Shown: positions 54,772-64,000 of the stretch, in pieces
How the letters are laid out: each line of letters begins with the position of its first letter
Numbering within the stretch: the stretch's first letter is position 1
Source of the DNA: Adiantum capillus-veneris
Taxonomy: Eukaryota; Streptophyta; Polypodiopsida; Polypodiales; Pteridaceae
Direction of reading: 5' to 3'
Length of the DNA stretch: 64,000 bases
Assembly (NCBI GenBank): GCA_014529385.2
Contig: CM043963.1
Location: 106,543,912-106,607,911, forward strand
Made by a program: the position numbers and the translations under genes
Notes under the pieces: generated by a model
Told to the model about the DNA's origin: nothing
Seen by the model: the letters and a program-made list of their open reading frames with translations, nothing else
Databases searched by the model: none

Positions 54772-55045
54772 ACACACACACACACACAAGGAGATGAAAA
54801 AGAAGAAGATGGAGATGGAGAAAGAGCACTCTTCAATTGCACAAATGAAATAATGAATGATTTTTAGGTTTAGGTGACTTTTATATGAGCTCGTCCCATT
54901 CACACTTGGATGCCCATACTTAGCCAACTAACCCTTTAATATTTCTGTTAGAGTGCACCTCTCATCCGCGATCACTCTTACCCTTTTCCTATTGGACCGA
55001 CAAGCCCGGCCCATGACTACTAGAAGTGGATGACAGTGGTTAACA
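54355..55045 (-). repeat. 5' LTR of D23 with internal duplication
   Basis: 691 bp. Longer than the 3' LTR (557 bp) because a block of (CT)n, (CA)n and GGAGATGAAGAAGAAGAAGA (54,583-54,835) is present twice. The complement of a TATA element (TTTTATAT) is at 54879-54886. It ends GTTAACA, followed by ATAAA. Confidence 0.88.
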
Positions 55046-55389
55046 ATAAAGACTAGGACCTCAAGTGAAGGGAGGACATGTGGGACAAATTCCTCCAATC
55101 CACCATTCCCTTCACACTCACCCTTTGGACGTACTAATTCTAGCCCTCCCCACCTAGGAAAAGACTAGTTTTAGGATTTCGAGGGCTGTATGTAACGGAA
55201 TCGGGTGTTGTAAAGCATGGCATGTCCCTCTAGCCAAGACGGTGGTTTTGAGATATCAGATGCCATATTCCGTGTCTTGGTTAAAAAAAGGGACCAAAAA
55301 TAACAAAAAAATTTGGTTGTAAACACCTAAAAAACTAGGTGAGCGACCTTCACGGGCACTCACTAGCACTTCTAGAGTGTTGAGGTCAC
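55046..55389 (+). other. D45 leader, second part
   Basis: Continuation of the D45 leader after D23. No ORF. It leads into gag at about 55,390 (GCACCTATGCTCTAGTTGTG, diverged from the D23 gag start). Confidence 0.65.
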
Positions 55390-58300
55390 ATGCACCTATG
55401 CTCTAGTTGTGTGCTAGAGAAGGAGCACATAGAGAGTTTCTCTGTTTATGCAAGCACTTATTATTCCTCCACTTTAGGCTCTAGGCCCTCAGCAAGAACC
55501 CAAGGTAGTACCCCTCAGGAACCACATATTGCGTCTAGTGACTCTTCTTCTAACTACGACATCATGGAGTCTTACCCGATGCCTAATCCCGATAGCTCAA
55601 GCCAAGACATGCATGCCATGGGCCCACGGTTTGAGCCGAGCGTGCTTAGCTGCTTGAAGTAAACTTTTAGTAGAGCCACTCGCTTCAAACATGGAGCTAA
55701 CGATAAAAATGAGGGGGGTGGGGGAGTAAATTTGCCATTCATGACCAATGTAGATCCCATGCTCCTGGAGAGTGTGCATGTGAATACTCCATTCACTGCA
55801 CCCCCTGAGTCTTCAGAGCTATTCCCCTCCAAGTTTATATTACCTGATGGTAGAATCCTTGCCAAAGTGCAAGAGATTGAGTGGTATATCATTGTTGCTT
55901 AGGGAAAAGGAAATTAAGAGCTTACATAGGGAAGAGCAACGAAATGAGTTAAAAGAAAAAGCCCTTATGTCAACATCCATGCTAGGCGAGAAACCGAGTG
56001 CTTTTGAATTAGCAACCACTAAGGGTCAACCCATAAAGAGAGCCACATTGCATCTAACTCGAAGGACACACCTAGCAGCTCAATCCTAGATGGACTTTCC
56101 TAAATGAGAACTTGGAGTACAAACTATAAATGGAAACTCTAACCGACCTATACAGAGATCACACCTATCATGTGGCTCAGTTAGATGTCCTACAATCAAC
56201 ATCGGGTGCTACTAGCGTAGAGGAGAAACAACAAAGAGTTTGTGATGTCATGCATAGGGTTATTGAGCTAGAGAGACAAAATATAGGGAGCCACATGCCT
56301 TCAACGAGTCTCATGAGATTCTTGGATACAAGGAAGACTAAGCAGCCAACTTTATCACAAATGGAGACTCCCTCGGTAAGCCCAATGGATCCTCCATATG
56401 TTTTTTTGCCAGGGGTCTTAATACAATCTAAATTCACAAGTGATAGCTTTACCTTCCGAATTCTAGCTCATCTTTCTCTTGATGACACCACGTCTACCAT
56501 GCCTACCCCAGTGATGGGCATGCCAAGGAGCACGCCATAGACCTCATTTGTTAGTAAAGCACCGCTACATGGTAGCTCAATGCTTACAACAGTACCTACA
56601 AGTGTGTATCAATCATATGCACCTATGGGTCCTTGTGCTCATATAGCTCCTACCCCTCCCATTGTTTCAACAAATTATGCTCCATGACGGAAACATCCAA
56701 GCCCTTATGAGGCCATACCAACTACCATGTCTACTATGCCCAGGGCCACACATATGAACTTTGGGCCACCACATGGCACAACACCGTACCAAACTTGTAA
56801 CCCAAGGGCTTCCTATGTGCCAAGCCCAATGGCAATACCCACTCCACATGTAGTCTCTGGAACGCCTTCACCTACGGTGCCTACTCACTTAGGTGACTTA
56901 GTAACATTTGATCAAGCTATCGGTCGATCTATTGCTGAGAATGTACCTAGCACGCCTGATAAAGAGCCTAGAAGTAAGGTAGTACAAATAGCCAAGCTCA
57001 CATAAAAATTTAGTAGAGATGGCGATGTGAGAAAGCATATCGAAGTGTCTGAAAAAATATGCTATTGCCTAGGAGAACGCAATGACCTGCATAAGAGTAA
57101 TGTTGTAAGCTTGACCTTAAGTGGAAGGGCTTGGGATTGGTATAGAACCCTAAGGGTGGAAGAAAACACGATTTACTCAATTGTTAGGAGACTGTTCTTG
57201 AAAGAATACATACGAGAGGGAGTGCTTTGGGATGTAGCATCTCAGCTCCAAAAAGCCCAACGAGAGGAAGGAGAGTCTTATTAGTCGCTTGAAGCATTTG
57301 AATTCTTGTTGTAATCAAAATGAGCACCTCAATAATAACCACTTTCTTGATAGATTCATTAGGGGATTACAACATGAGGATATCTACAATGGCCTAGTGA
57401 TTAGAGGTATCACCACTTGGGAAGCAGTCACCACCCAATACAATCCAGTTGGAGGATAATTTAATGATTCAAGGAGAAAGAGTGTCTGTTGAGCCTAAAT
57501 CTACTAGCTCACAAGCATCATGGCATCAACCAATGACCCTAAAGCCTATTGCTAAGGAGCCAAATATATATGAGATGACTTTAGCAAATCTCACCAAGGC
57601 CATTCAAGAGAGTCTTAAAGAAAATCGTGTTCCACAAAACAATCATACGTATCCAAAAAGGGAGAAACAATGGTGCTCACTTTGCTATGGTCCATATAGT
57701 ACCAGTGAATGCCCTACGTTTAGAGTAAAATTCAATGGGAATTGCAATGCATGTGGGAGGTATGGTCATTGCATAATATTAAGCACGCAATGTCTAATAG
57801 ACCAACCTTAGCATGGACAAACACACCTCGAGTGCCTGCATTGATGTCGTCCCCACCTCTTGAACAAACATCACAGCACATGATCCCTAGGGACCAAAAT
57901 GTTGTTCAAACAACACCCTTACCACCTCCAGTTCTAGGACCGCAACCACCACATCCGAGAATCACTTATGTGAGTCAAGTGGATTGTGAGTCATGTATTG
58001 CTTGTTTGGAAGGATGTGAGGAAGGTATAGACACTAATATTGCCTATGGGATTGAGCACTTGAAGAAAGTCCACAATATTACATGGAGGACTATTGGGGG
58101 CAAGTCAAAGTTATCTATCAAGTAGCTGTTGTTGCAGCAAGAGGCCAAAATATCAATTACACTGCCAAGAGACCACCTCTTCAATTCTATGAGTGTGGGG
58201 GTCCACATCGTGTAGCCGAGTGTCCTATTAGGCTACAAAAGAATGCTACACTAATCCAAACCATCAAGCAAGCACGTCTACAATGCTGATACTCATGTGT

Positions 58301-58600
58301 AATCAATGTGGCATAGATCATTTGATTTCCCAATGTCCAAATAATCCAAATTCACCAAAGATCATGCCATTAAACTTGATTGCGGTTACCAAGGACCCAT
58401 CACAAAGTACACTTGTGGTACTAGTAAATGTACTCACACGATCGATGCTCCAAAAAAAATATATATATTCTTGAAGAAAGAGACACGGCATCAATTGCCC
58501 AATCTCAGAAGAAGAAGAAAACACAAAGTAAGTGATCGCAAAAAGCAGCGAAGTCACACCCCAGTTCAAAGACCAACATAGGGACTGGTGAGACGACCCC
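55390..58600 (+). pseudogene. D45 gag with capsid and zinc knuckles
   Basis: Blocks in order: N-terminal (55390-55662, ASTYYSSTLGSRPSARTQGS), coiled-coil-like (55,850-56,320), a Pro/Thr/Met-rich segment (56,340-56,950), capsid-like (57,000-57,284, including LTLSGRAWDWYRTLRVEENT), then nucleocapsid with CSLCYGPYSTSEC (Tyr for His), CNACGRYGH, YECGGPHRVAEC and CNQCGIDHLISQC (about 57,680-58,340). At least six stops or frame changes. It supplies the capsid missing in D23. Confidence 0.75.
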
Positions 58601-58984
58601 GTTTATATGAACGACACTAAAGAGGATTTTAATTCAAGTGAAACCATGGAGACCAAAATGACCACTAAGAAAGAAACCAACAAGGAAGAGTGGGAAACTA
58701 CGGGAAGGCCTCACCTTGGGACCACAAACATAGTGGTAAATATGGCCAATGGGACTATTATTAATCCTATTGGGATGCTAGAAGATCTCAAGATCAAGGT
58801 CCTTCGACACAAAATAAGGAATACCTTCATTATTATGGATTTATCCAAGCACACTATGTCATCTGAGATGATCTTAGGTCATCCTTTCATGAAGGAAGAA
58901 AAAATGGTGCATGATTGGTCTAAAAACCATGTCTACTTGCAGTTCCAAGACTCTATCATTCAAGTGGATCTTGTAACTAGTCAA
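58601..58984 (+). pseudogene. D45 protease, active site deleted
   Basis: ETKMTTKKETNKEE is joined directly to WETTGRPHLGTTNIVVNMAN (58,690), so the gag-protease linker and the ILDGG active site (about 740 bp in D23) are absent. The C-terminal part IIMDLSKHTMSSEMILGHPF remains. It continues to LVTSQ, where a MITE is inserted. Confidence 0.75.
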
Positions 58985-58986
58985 GC

Positions 58987-59444
58987 ATTAGGAAAATTGT
59001 GAACTCATTTTTGGACCTTTTAAGAGTGCCACATCATCAAAGTTGTACAAAAGAAAGCAACTCGGTAGACCCCTCTAAATATTGCTTAGAACCCCATGAT
59101 ATGATCTATCATTGGAAAGTTCTTCAAAAATGGATTCTAAAGAGCCAAGGTCCGAAAATTTTGGATGACTTCTATGAAAGTTATGCCATTTTTTTTCAAT
59201 CAGCCAGGTTTTGTTACCGTTACGGTAATCTAAAATCATCTTTTTCTAGATCTACCTGAAGGTAATGTCCGATACATGCATGCTATATATCAATAGATAG
59301 CATTTGAAGAGTAAATTCTAAATATCCAACCTCCAACAAGTTTGGATCTTATTTGCAAAAAATTTACCGATCACCACTTTTTGAAAGCTATGCCACATCA
59401 ACAATTCTTACAAGGCCCTTTTTTGAGTCCAAAATTTTCCTAAT
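58987..59444. mobile_element. 458-bp MITE in D45
   Basis: Imperfect terminal inverted repeats ATTAGGAAAATTGTGAACTC and the complement of GAGTCCAAAATTTTCCTAAT. Flanks GC on both sides (58985-86, 59445-46; GCA also possible). D1 has the uninterrupted target (CGAGCACATCCTCTAGG near 32,250). Internal TTACCGTTACGGTAA is palindromic. No coding capacity; superfamily unclear. Confidence 0.8.
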
Positions 59445-59446
59445 GC

Positions 59447-60303
59447 ACATCCTCTAGGAAACAAAATTTATAATTGATGTAAAATGGACACTGATGTTGG
59501 GGAAGATTCTCCTTATATGGATGTTCTACCTGGGATGACTGAGTCTGATAATGTGGATTGGGCCCACCTAGCAGCAACCATAAACACTTGGGGTAATAGG
59601 GGGACGACCTGGGTAACACCTGAGGGGGATGAAATGCCACAACTTGTCTCCTTACATGATAGGAGCAATGCATATAGCTTCTGATGACCTACATGAAGAT
59701 GAAGTCTTAACTGACATCGAAACCAGTAGTGTCTCACATGACTATAGCCTACACAATTCGAAGTCAGAATCATCAATTGAAATCGACTATGAGGATGAAG
59801 AATCTGAGTTAAATCTTAGTACAAATGTGGGGACAAACCATTCAAGGCCCAGTGGTACCCTAGATGACAACCTATCCGGGAGAGAAAAAAACACGAGTAG
59901 AAATTCATCTAGTGACTCTTCATTGGAGAAAGGTTGCAATCAAAAATTAGACAAGAAGAGTAAGAGATATAAGATGCGACGATATTGAGAAAATGTGTGT
60001 GCTAGAATAAATGAGAAGAAATCTACCACAAAATGGCTTAATTAAATAGGGGCATGTGATGCTCATCATGAGTTGGTAGATAACTGAGGTGAATACCTTC
60101 AAAGCGTTATGTGGTATAGTCCACAACCCATTGACATTGCATAGCTAGAGGCTACAGAGAATCCAAATTTGAGCCATACCATAAGGGGACGACAAAATAG
60201 AGAGTTAGCTCAACAAAAGGAAGTGGAAGCAAAATCACAATCTATAGAAAAATAAGACCCCACAGAATTACACCCCGCACTTGATCATTTCAAATCCTAC
60301 ACG
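59447..60303 (+). pseudogene. D45 acidic linker between protease and RT
   Basis: PYMDVLPGMTESDNVDWAHL (59,515), then an acidic Ser-rich part, IEIDYEDEESELNLSTNVGT (59,780), ending in a basic cluster KLDKKSKRYKMRRY (59,988). A Gln/Lys-rich stretch with stops (60,050-60,255) follows. Conserved in layout with D1. Confidence 0.65.
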
Positions 60304-61900
60304 ATGAAGGAGTGTAAGGTTGTGTATACAAAGACTCAGAGAAAACCTATAGATGGAAGAAATGGAGTCTATGATGGTCTAGAAATAGTTAAGGAAATAG
60401 AGTTAGCAGACTTAGCAGAAGAGTCCAAACATGTTTTCATTGCCCAAGATCGAACAAAGACTGAGGAGTATGTACTTAAAGAACTTCTCATGGAATTCAA
60501 GGATATATTTGCTTGGACATATCATGATATGAAAGGTTTTCTAACTTCCATGGTGCAACACACAATTCCCATGAATAGCATGACTAAAGCAGTCCAACAA
60601 CAACCCTACCCAATGAATCCTAAGTATGCAAAGATTGTTCAAGAAGAGATTGAAAAGCTTGTCAAATGCGGATTCATATGCCCTATTGAGCACTCAGAAT
60701 GGGTGTCTCCAATAGTGATTGTGCCAAAAAAAAAAGGGAAACACAGAGTGTGCGTGGATCTCAAGAAGGTCAATGCTGCCACTAGGAGGGACCATTACCA
60801 ACCCCTTGCCATATTCAGAACATGTTCTTGAAAGAGTTGCCGAAAAGGAAGCTTATAGCTTTTTAGATGGGTACTCTGAATACAATCAAATCACAGTTAC
60901 ACTAGAGAACCAAGCTAAAATGTCTTTTATAACCAAATTCGAAGTGTTCGCCTTTTGTGTTATGACGTTTGCCTTAACCAATGCTCCTGCTACCTTCCAA
61001 AGTTTAATAAACACTGCTTTTAGAGAATATTTGAGGGAGTTTTGCAAAGCTTTCTTAGATGACCTTGTGTTTATTTTTCTTGGAAAGAACATCTATCATG
61101 TTTACAAAAAGTGTTTGACAAGTGCAGATTGTATCACATCTCCTTAAACCCTTTTAAATGCCAATTTTGGGTTAAACATGGAGTCATTTTAGGACATATA
61201 GTGTCTAAAAATGGGATTTCCACATATGAGAGCAAAATCAAAGCCATTGCTAATTTGCCACCACCTACAAACTATAAAGGAGTTTTTTACCGACGATTTA
61301 TTTTAAAATTTCCCAAGATAGCTCGTCCTTTATACAAGCTTCTTGTTGAGTTCCACTGGACTGCGGAGTGTGACCATGCCTATGAGTCATTGAGAAAGAC
61401 CTTGACAAGTGCTCCCATTCTACAAGTGCCCGATTGGAATGTAATTTTCCATGTGCATATTAATGCATCAACATTGGCTATTGGGTGTGTTCTAGCTCAA
61501 TCATGAGGACATAAATTGGACTACCCCATTAGCTTTGCTGCAAGTCCTCAATTGAATGATGCTGAGAGAAACTATACCACTATAGAGTGGGAAGGTTTAG
61601 CTATGATTTATGCAGTAAAGAAATTTCACTACTACCTTCTTGCCACCAATTTTGTTTTCTATGTGGATCATCAAGCTTTGTTGTATCTAGTAACTAAACC
61701 TTGTTCCACGGGAAGAATTACACGATGGTTGTTAATTCTTCTTGAGTTTGATTTTACCGTTGTGGTGAGACCTGGTAAAAGACATGTCATGGTGGATCAT
61801 TTGTCTCGCATACCCAATGGTGAAGCTCCTACTAGAGTCAATGATGAATTGCTTGATATTTCCCTATTCCTAGTCGAGACCATGCCTAAATGGAGTGAGA
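60304..61900 (+). pseudogene. D45 reverse transcriptase and RNase H
   Basis: RT: PYPMNPKYAKIVQEEIEKLV, SEWVSPIVIVPKKKGKHRVC, frame change near 60,795, [32 protein letters not shown] and FLDDL (about 61,060). After a second frame change near 61,085: SLNPFKCQFWVKHGVILGHI. RNase H: FHVHINASTLAIGCVLAQS, a TGA at 61,504, ISFAASPQLNDAERNYTTIE, VDHQALLYL and VRPGKRHVMVDHLSRIPN. The catalytic RT aspartates are kept. Confidence 0.85.
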
Positions 61901-63420
61901 AGATTGTGAACTTTCTAGTTAATGGTTTTCCACCCAAGGAGCTTCATAAGGATATAGCTCAAAAAGTGTTCAAAGAATGTGAACCTTATTCTCTCGTTGC
62001 AAGAACTCTCTACAAGCTAGGGAAGGACGATATTCTTACACGTTGTGCTTGTGAGGATGAGTATTTATACATACTGCAAGAAGTCCACATGGGTATAGCC
62101 GAAGGACATTTCTCAGGGGAGCTAATTGCTAGAAAGGTGTTGCAGAGTCAAGCTATTGGTGGCCTACCTTATTCAAAGATGCATCACTTTTTGCAAAAGA
62201 TTGTTATGAATGCAAACGTTACAAGATCACAAAACAAAAGGATAAGATGCCCTTACATCCTCTTAAAGTGACTCAGCCATTTGAAAAATGGGGTTTGGAC
62301 TTTGTAGGCCCAATTAGTCTGGAAGCTCATAACACTCACTCTCGATATATTATTGTTGCCATTGACTATGTGACAAAGTGGGCGGAAGCCATGGCAACAC
62401 ACAAGGCTGATGCAAGGTCAACTACCAAGTTTCTGTTTGATAACATTATTACTCGATTTGGTTGTCCCTTTGAGTTTGTGAGTGACAATGGTACTCATTC
62501 TATAAATGGAGTGACAAAGGAAGTCACGACAAACTTCATGATAGCCCATCATAAGTCTACATTGTATTACCCACAAGCAAATGGACAAGCTGAGAGCACT
62601 AACAAGACCTTAATTTCTATCTTGACTAAAACAGTGGAATCTCATCGCACATATTGGGATTTGAAGCTGACATTAGCTCTATGGGCTTATCATACTTCTT
62701 ACAAAGTGTCTATTAATTGTACACCATTCAAAATGGTATATGGCCAAGAAGCGGTTATGCCATGGGAATTTGTAATTCCTAGTCTACGAGTAGCTTCACA
62801 AGAAGGTTGGGATAGTAACCCTTTAGTTGAGCGCTTATATATCCTTGAGAGGCTAGATGAAGAAAGACAATTGGCTGTGCAAAATGCACTTGTGGAGAAA
62901 GATAGGAGAAAGAAATGGTTTGACCGTCATCTAAAGAACAAAGATATCAATGTTGGTGATAAATTCGTTATGTATTGTAAGGCCAGTGGGTAGACCGACA
63001 TGCGAATAACCTCCCAACCATCCTATATATAGGCCCCGGGCCTATTCCATATATAGACCCCTTCACTGCATGTTCATGCCAAGAGTAGGACTAGACGGGC
63101 ATGGCTCGGGCAATGTGCCCGTCTAGTCCTACCCTTGGCATGACATGTATGGAGTGTAAAACGAGAAGAAAATGTTGAATATGCAAGAAAAGGACCATAT
63201 AGAGTATGCAAAATCACTCCACAAGGTACCATTTGTGTGGAAACTCTTAATGGAGTTGAAACCATTGGATTCCTCAATGGGAGCAAGTTCAAAAGATAGT
63301 ATGATCCTTTAAGCCAAGAGGAGCTACGTGCCATCCATAAAAAAAAGGCATCCAAGGCACAAATAGAATTGAAGAAGAAAGAAGCTCAAGCTGAGGCTAA
63401 GAAGAGACATCAACGCATAA
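61901..63420 (+). pseudogene. D45 integrase, catalytic triad intact, cut by a solo LTR
   Basis: The N-terminal linker and zinc region have a frame change near 62,240 (HHFLQKIVMNANV). The core in 62247-62993 has GLDFVGPISL, FVSDNGTHS and NGQAESTNKT; the second Asp and the Glu are 35 residues apart (DD35E). After KNKDINVGDKFVMY a 170-bp LTR is inserted. The GPY-type segment follows in another frame (near 63,190), then FLNGSKFK and the coiled-coil KKEAQAEAKK, to about 63,420. Confidence 0.82.
62976..63145. mobile_element. 170-bp solo LTR (TRIM-like) with hairpin
   Basis: TGTAAGGCC...GCATGACA with TG...CA ends and a 5-bp target duplication TGTAT (62971-62975, 63146-63150); D1 has the empty site (TTATGTGTGGAGTG near 29,510). 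TATA-like CCTATATATAGG occurs at 63,022. A near-perfect hairpin (arms of 27 bp with one mismatch, TGCCAAGAGTAGGACTAGAC and on) spans 63,077-63,142. The size fits a terminal-repeat retrotransposon in miniature. Confidence 0.75.
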
Positions 63421-64000
63421 GACGCCAATGAGAGGCCAACCTTGGAGTTATACATGCATTCCACATTGAAACAGAGGATGATTGATTGGACTCTGCACAC
63501 CTCTACAATATCATATTGAACTAAATAGCACCTATGGGAAAGTGCTATATAACGCCTTATCTGTTGTCATATGGAGTGTGGTGTTAGTTAGGAAAGCCAT
63601 CTCTATCTGAGAGTCCTATCCAAGTCAAGGGTGTCAACAAGAAAAAAAATGCTGTTTTTGGAATCTGGCACACTTTTGTCATTTATGACAACGAAGTTGT
63701 AGCTCAAGACTTTTTGGTCATGCCTACTGGAACTATGGAAGGTAACGTAAACCTAGGATGCACGTGGATGATAGCAACAAAATGCACTATTGTTTAGGGG
63801 ACAGGGAGTGTCACAATGCAAAAACCAACTCTTAGCCCTGTCACTCAAGCCATAGTCTTTGAGATATTACCTCCTGAGGAAATAATAACCAAAACAGTGC
63901 ATGTCTAGGAGGTTGAAGCATATGTCCCTATAGCCCAACTCTCTAAAGCTTCAACTTTTGTAGTTGAACAAAGCTTGAAACACACAAGACCCATCCTAAT
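63421..64000 (+). pseudogene. D45 post-integrase ORF, second retropepsin-like domain damaged
   Basis: Matches the D1 domain: NSTYGKVLYNAL (63,523), then a net 23-bp deletion at about 63,559 removes the DTGA active site and shifts the frame. Downstream are VKGVNKKKNAVFGIWHTFVI, YDNEVVAQDFLVMPTGTMEG and NVNLGCTWMIATKCTI, the strand-rich second half that D1 lacks in part. The ORF continues with stops to the window edge. Confidence 0.6.

Larger units (their letters stand above)
42553..55045 (-). mobile_element. Element D23: duplicated, pol-less D-family copy with target duplication ATAAA
   Basis: A 12,493-bp unit flanked by ATAAA (42548-42552 and 55046-55050). From the right: 5' LTR, primer site, leader, gag, then (at 51,187) a truncated internal LTR, second primer site, second leader, second gag, protease, remnant of the post-integrase region, an extra ORF, polypurine tract and 3' LTR. 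The two gag/leader blocks align at a constant offset of 4,801 bp from about 46,400-49,140. RT, RNase H and integrase are absent. Confidence 0.85.
41270..64000 (+). mobile_element. Athila/Tat-like element D45, interrupted by D23, right end outside
   Basis: The plus-strand 5' LTR and leader (41270-42547) continue, after the D23 insertion, at 55,046 with leader, gag, protease remnant, RT, RNase H, integrase and the post-integrase ORF. Continuity is shown by ATAAA on both sides of D23. It was inserted in D1 gag; the left flank TGGCT (41265-41269) is the expected target duplication. It also contains a MITE and a solo LTR. Confidence 0.85.

Noticed and set aside
1-64000. tRNA or rRNA genes, organelle insertions
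   Set aside because: I saw no cloverleaf-like or rRNA-conserved segment and no plastid or mitochondrial gene. The tRNA-like matches are the short primer-binding sites only.

Overview
The window is nuclear DNA from a land plant, made almost entirely of nested LTR retrotransposons. The evidence is two Ty3/gypsy lineages: chromoviruses with a tRNA-iMet-type primer site and a chromodomain, and Athila/Tat-like elements with a primer site of the TGGCGCCGTTGCCGGGG type. Small DNA transposons and pyrimidine-rich microsatellites are scattered among them. The species cannot be fixed from sequence alone. I found no convincing intact host gene, no rRNA or tRNA gene and no CRISPR array. Element letters below are my own labels.

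Block 1 (1-12,000): F1, an Athila/Tat-like element on the minus strand (gag, protease, long leader, 5' LTR), lies inside the gag of a relative, F2. Both leaders carry repeated copies of a perfect 24-bp palindrome.

Block 2 (12,000-27,606): E is a plus-strand chromovirus-like pol remnant. Chromovirus A (minus) interrupts its integrase. A's gag holds a 265-bp MITE, and that MITE is split by B, a 6.3-kb LTR element without pol. B's leader carries a second, unrelated palindrome family. The nesting is E > A > MITE > B.

Block 3 (27,607-64,000): a 0.5-kb segment of unknown origin is followed by D1 (minus). D1 is interrupted by the complete chromovirus C (32,828-40,537, target duplication CAAGG) and again, in its gag, by the same-family plus-strand element D45, which starts at 41,270 and runs off the window. 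D45's leader is interrupted by D23 (minus, 42,553-55,045, target duplication ATAAA), an internally duplicated copy of the same family. D23's second leader carries a 1.34-kb TIR transposon. D45 also contains a 458-bp MITE and a 170-bp solo LTR.

No element here looks autonomous. Frameshifts, deletions and stop codons of the CAG-to-TAG and CGA-to-TGA type are frequent. The most unusual observations are the two palindrome families in the leaders of F and B, a second retropepsin-like domain downstream of integrase in the D family, the chimeric structure of D23 with one target duplication, and a 175-codon ORF of unknown function just upstream of D23's 3' LTR.
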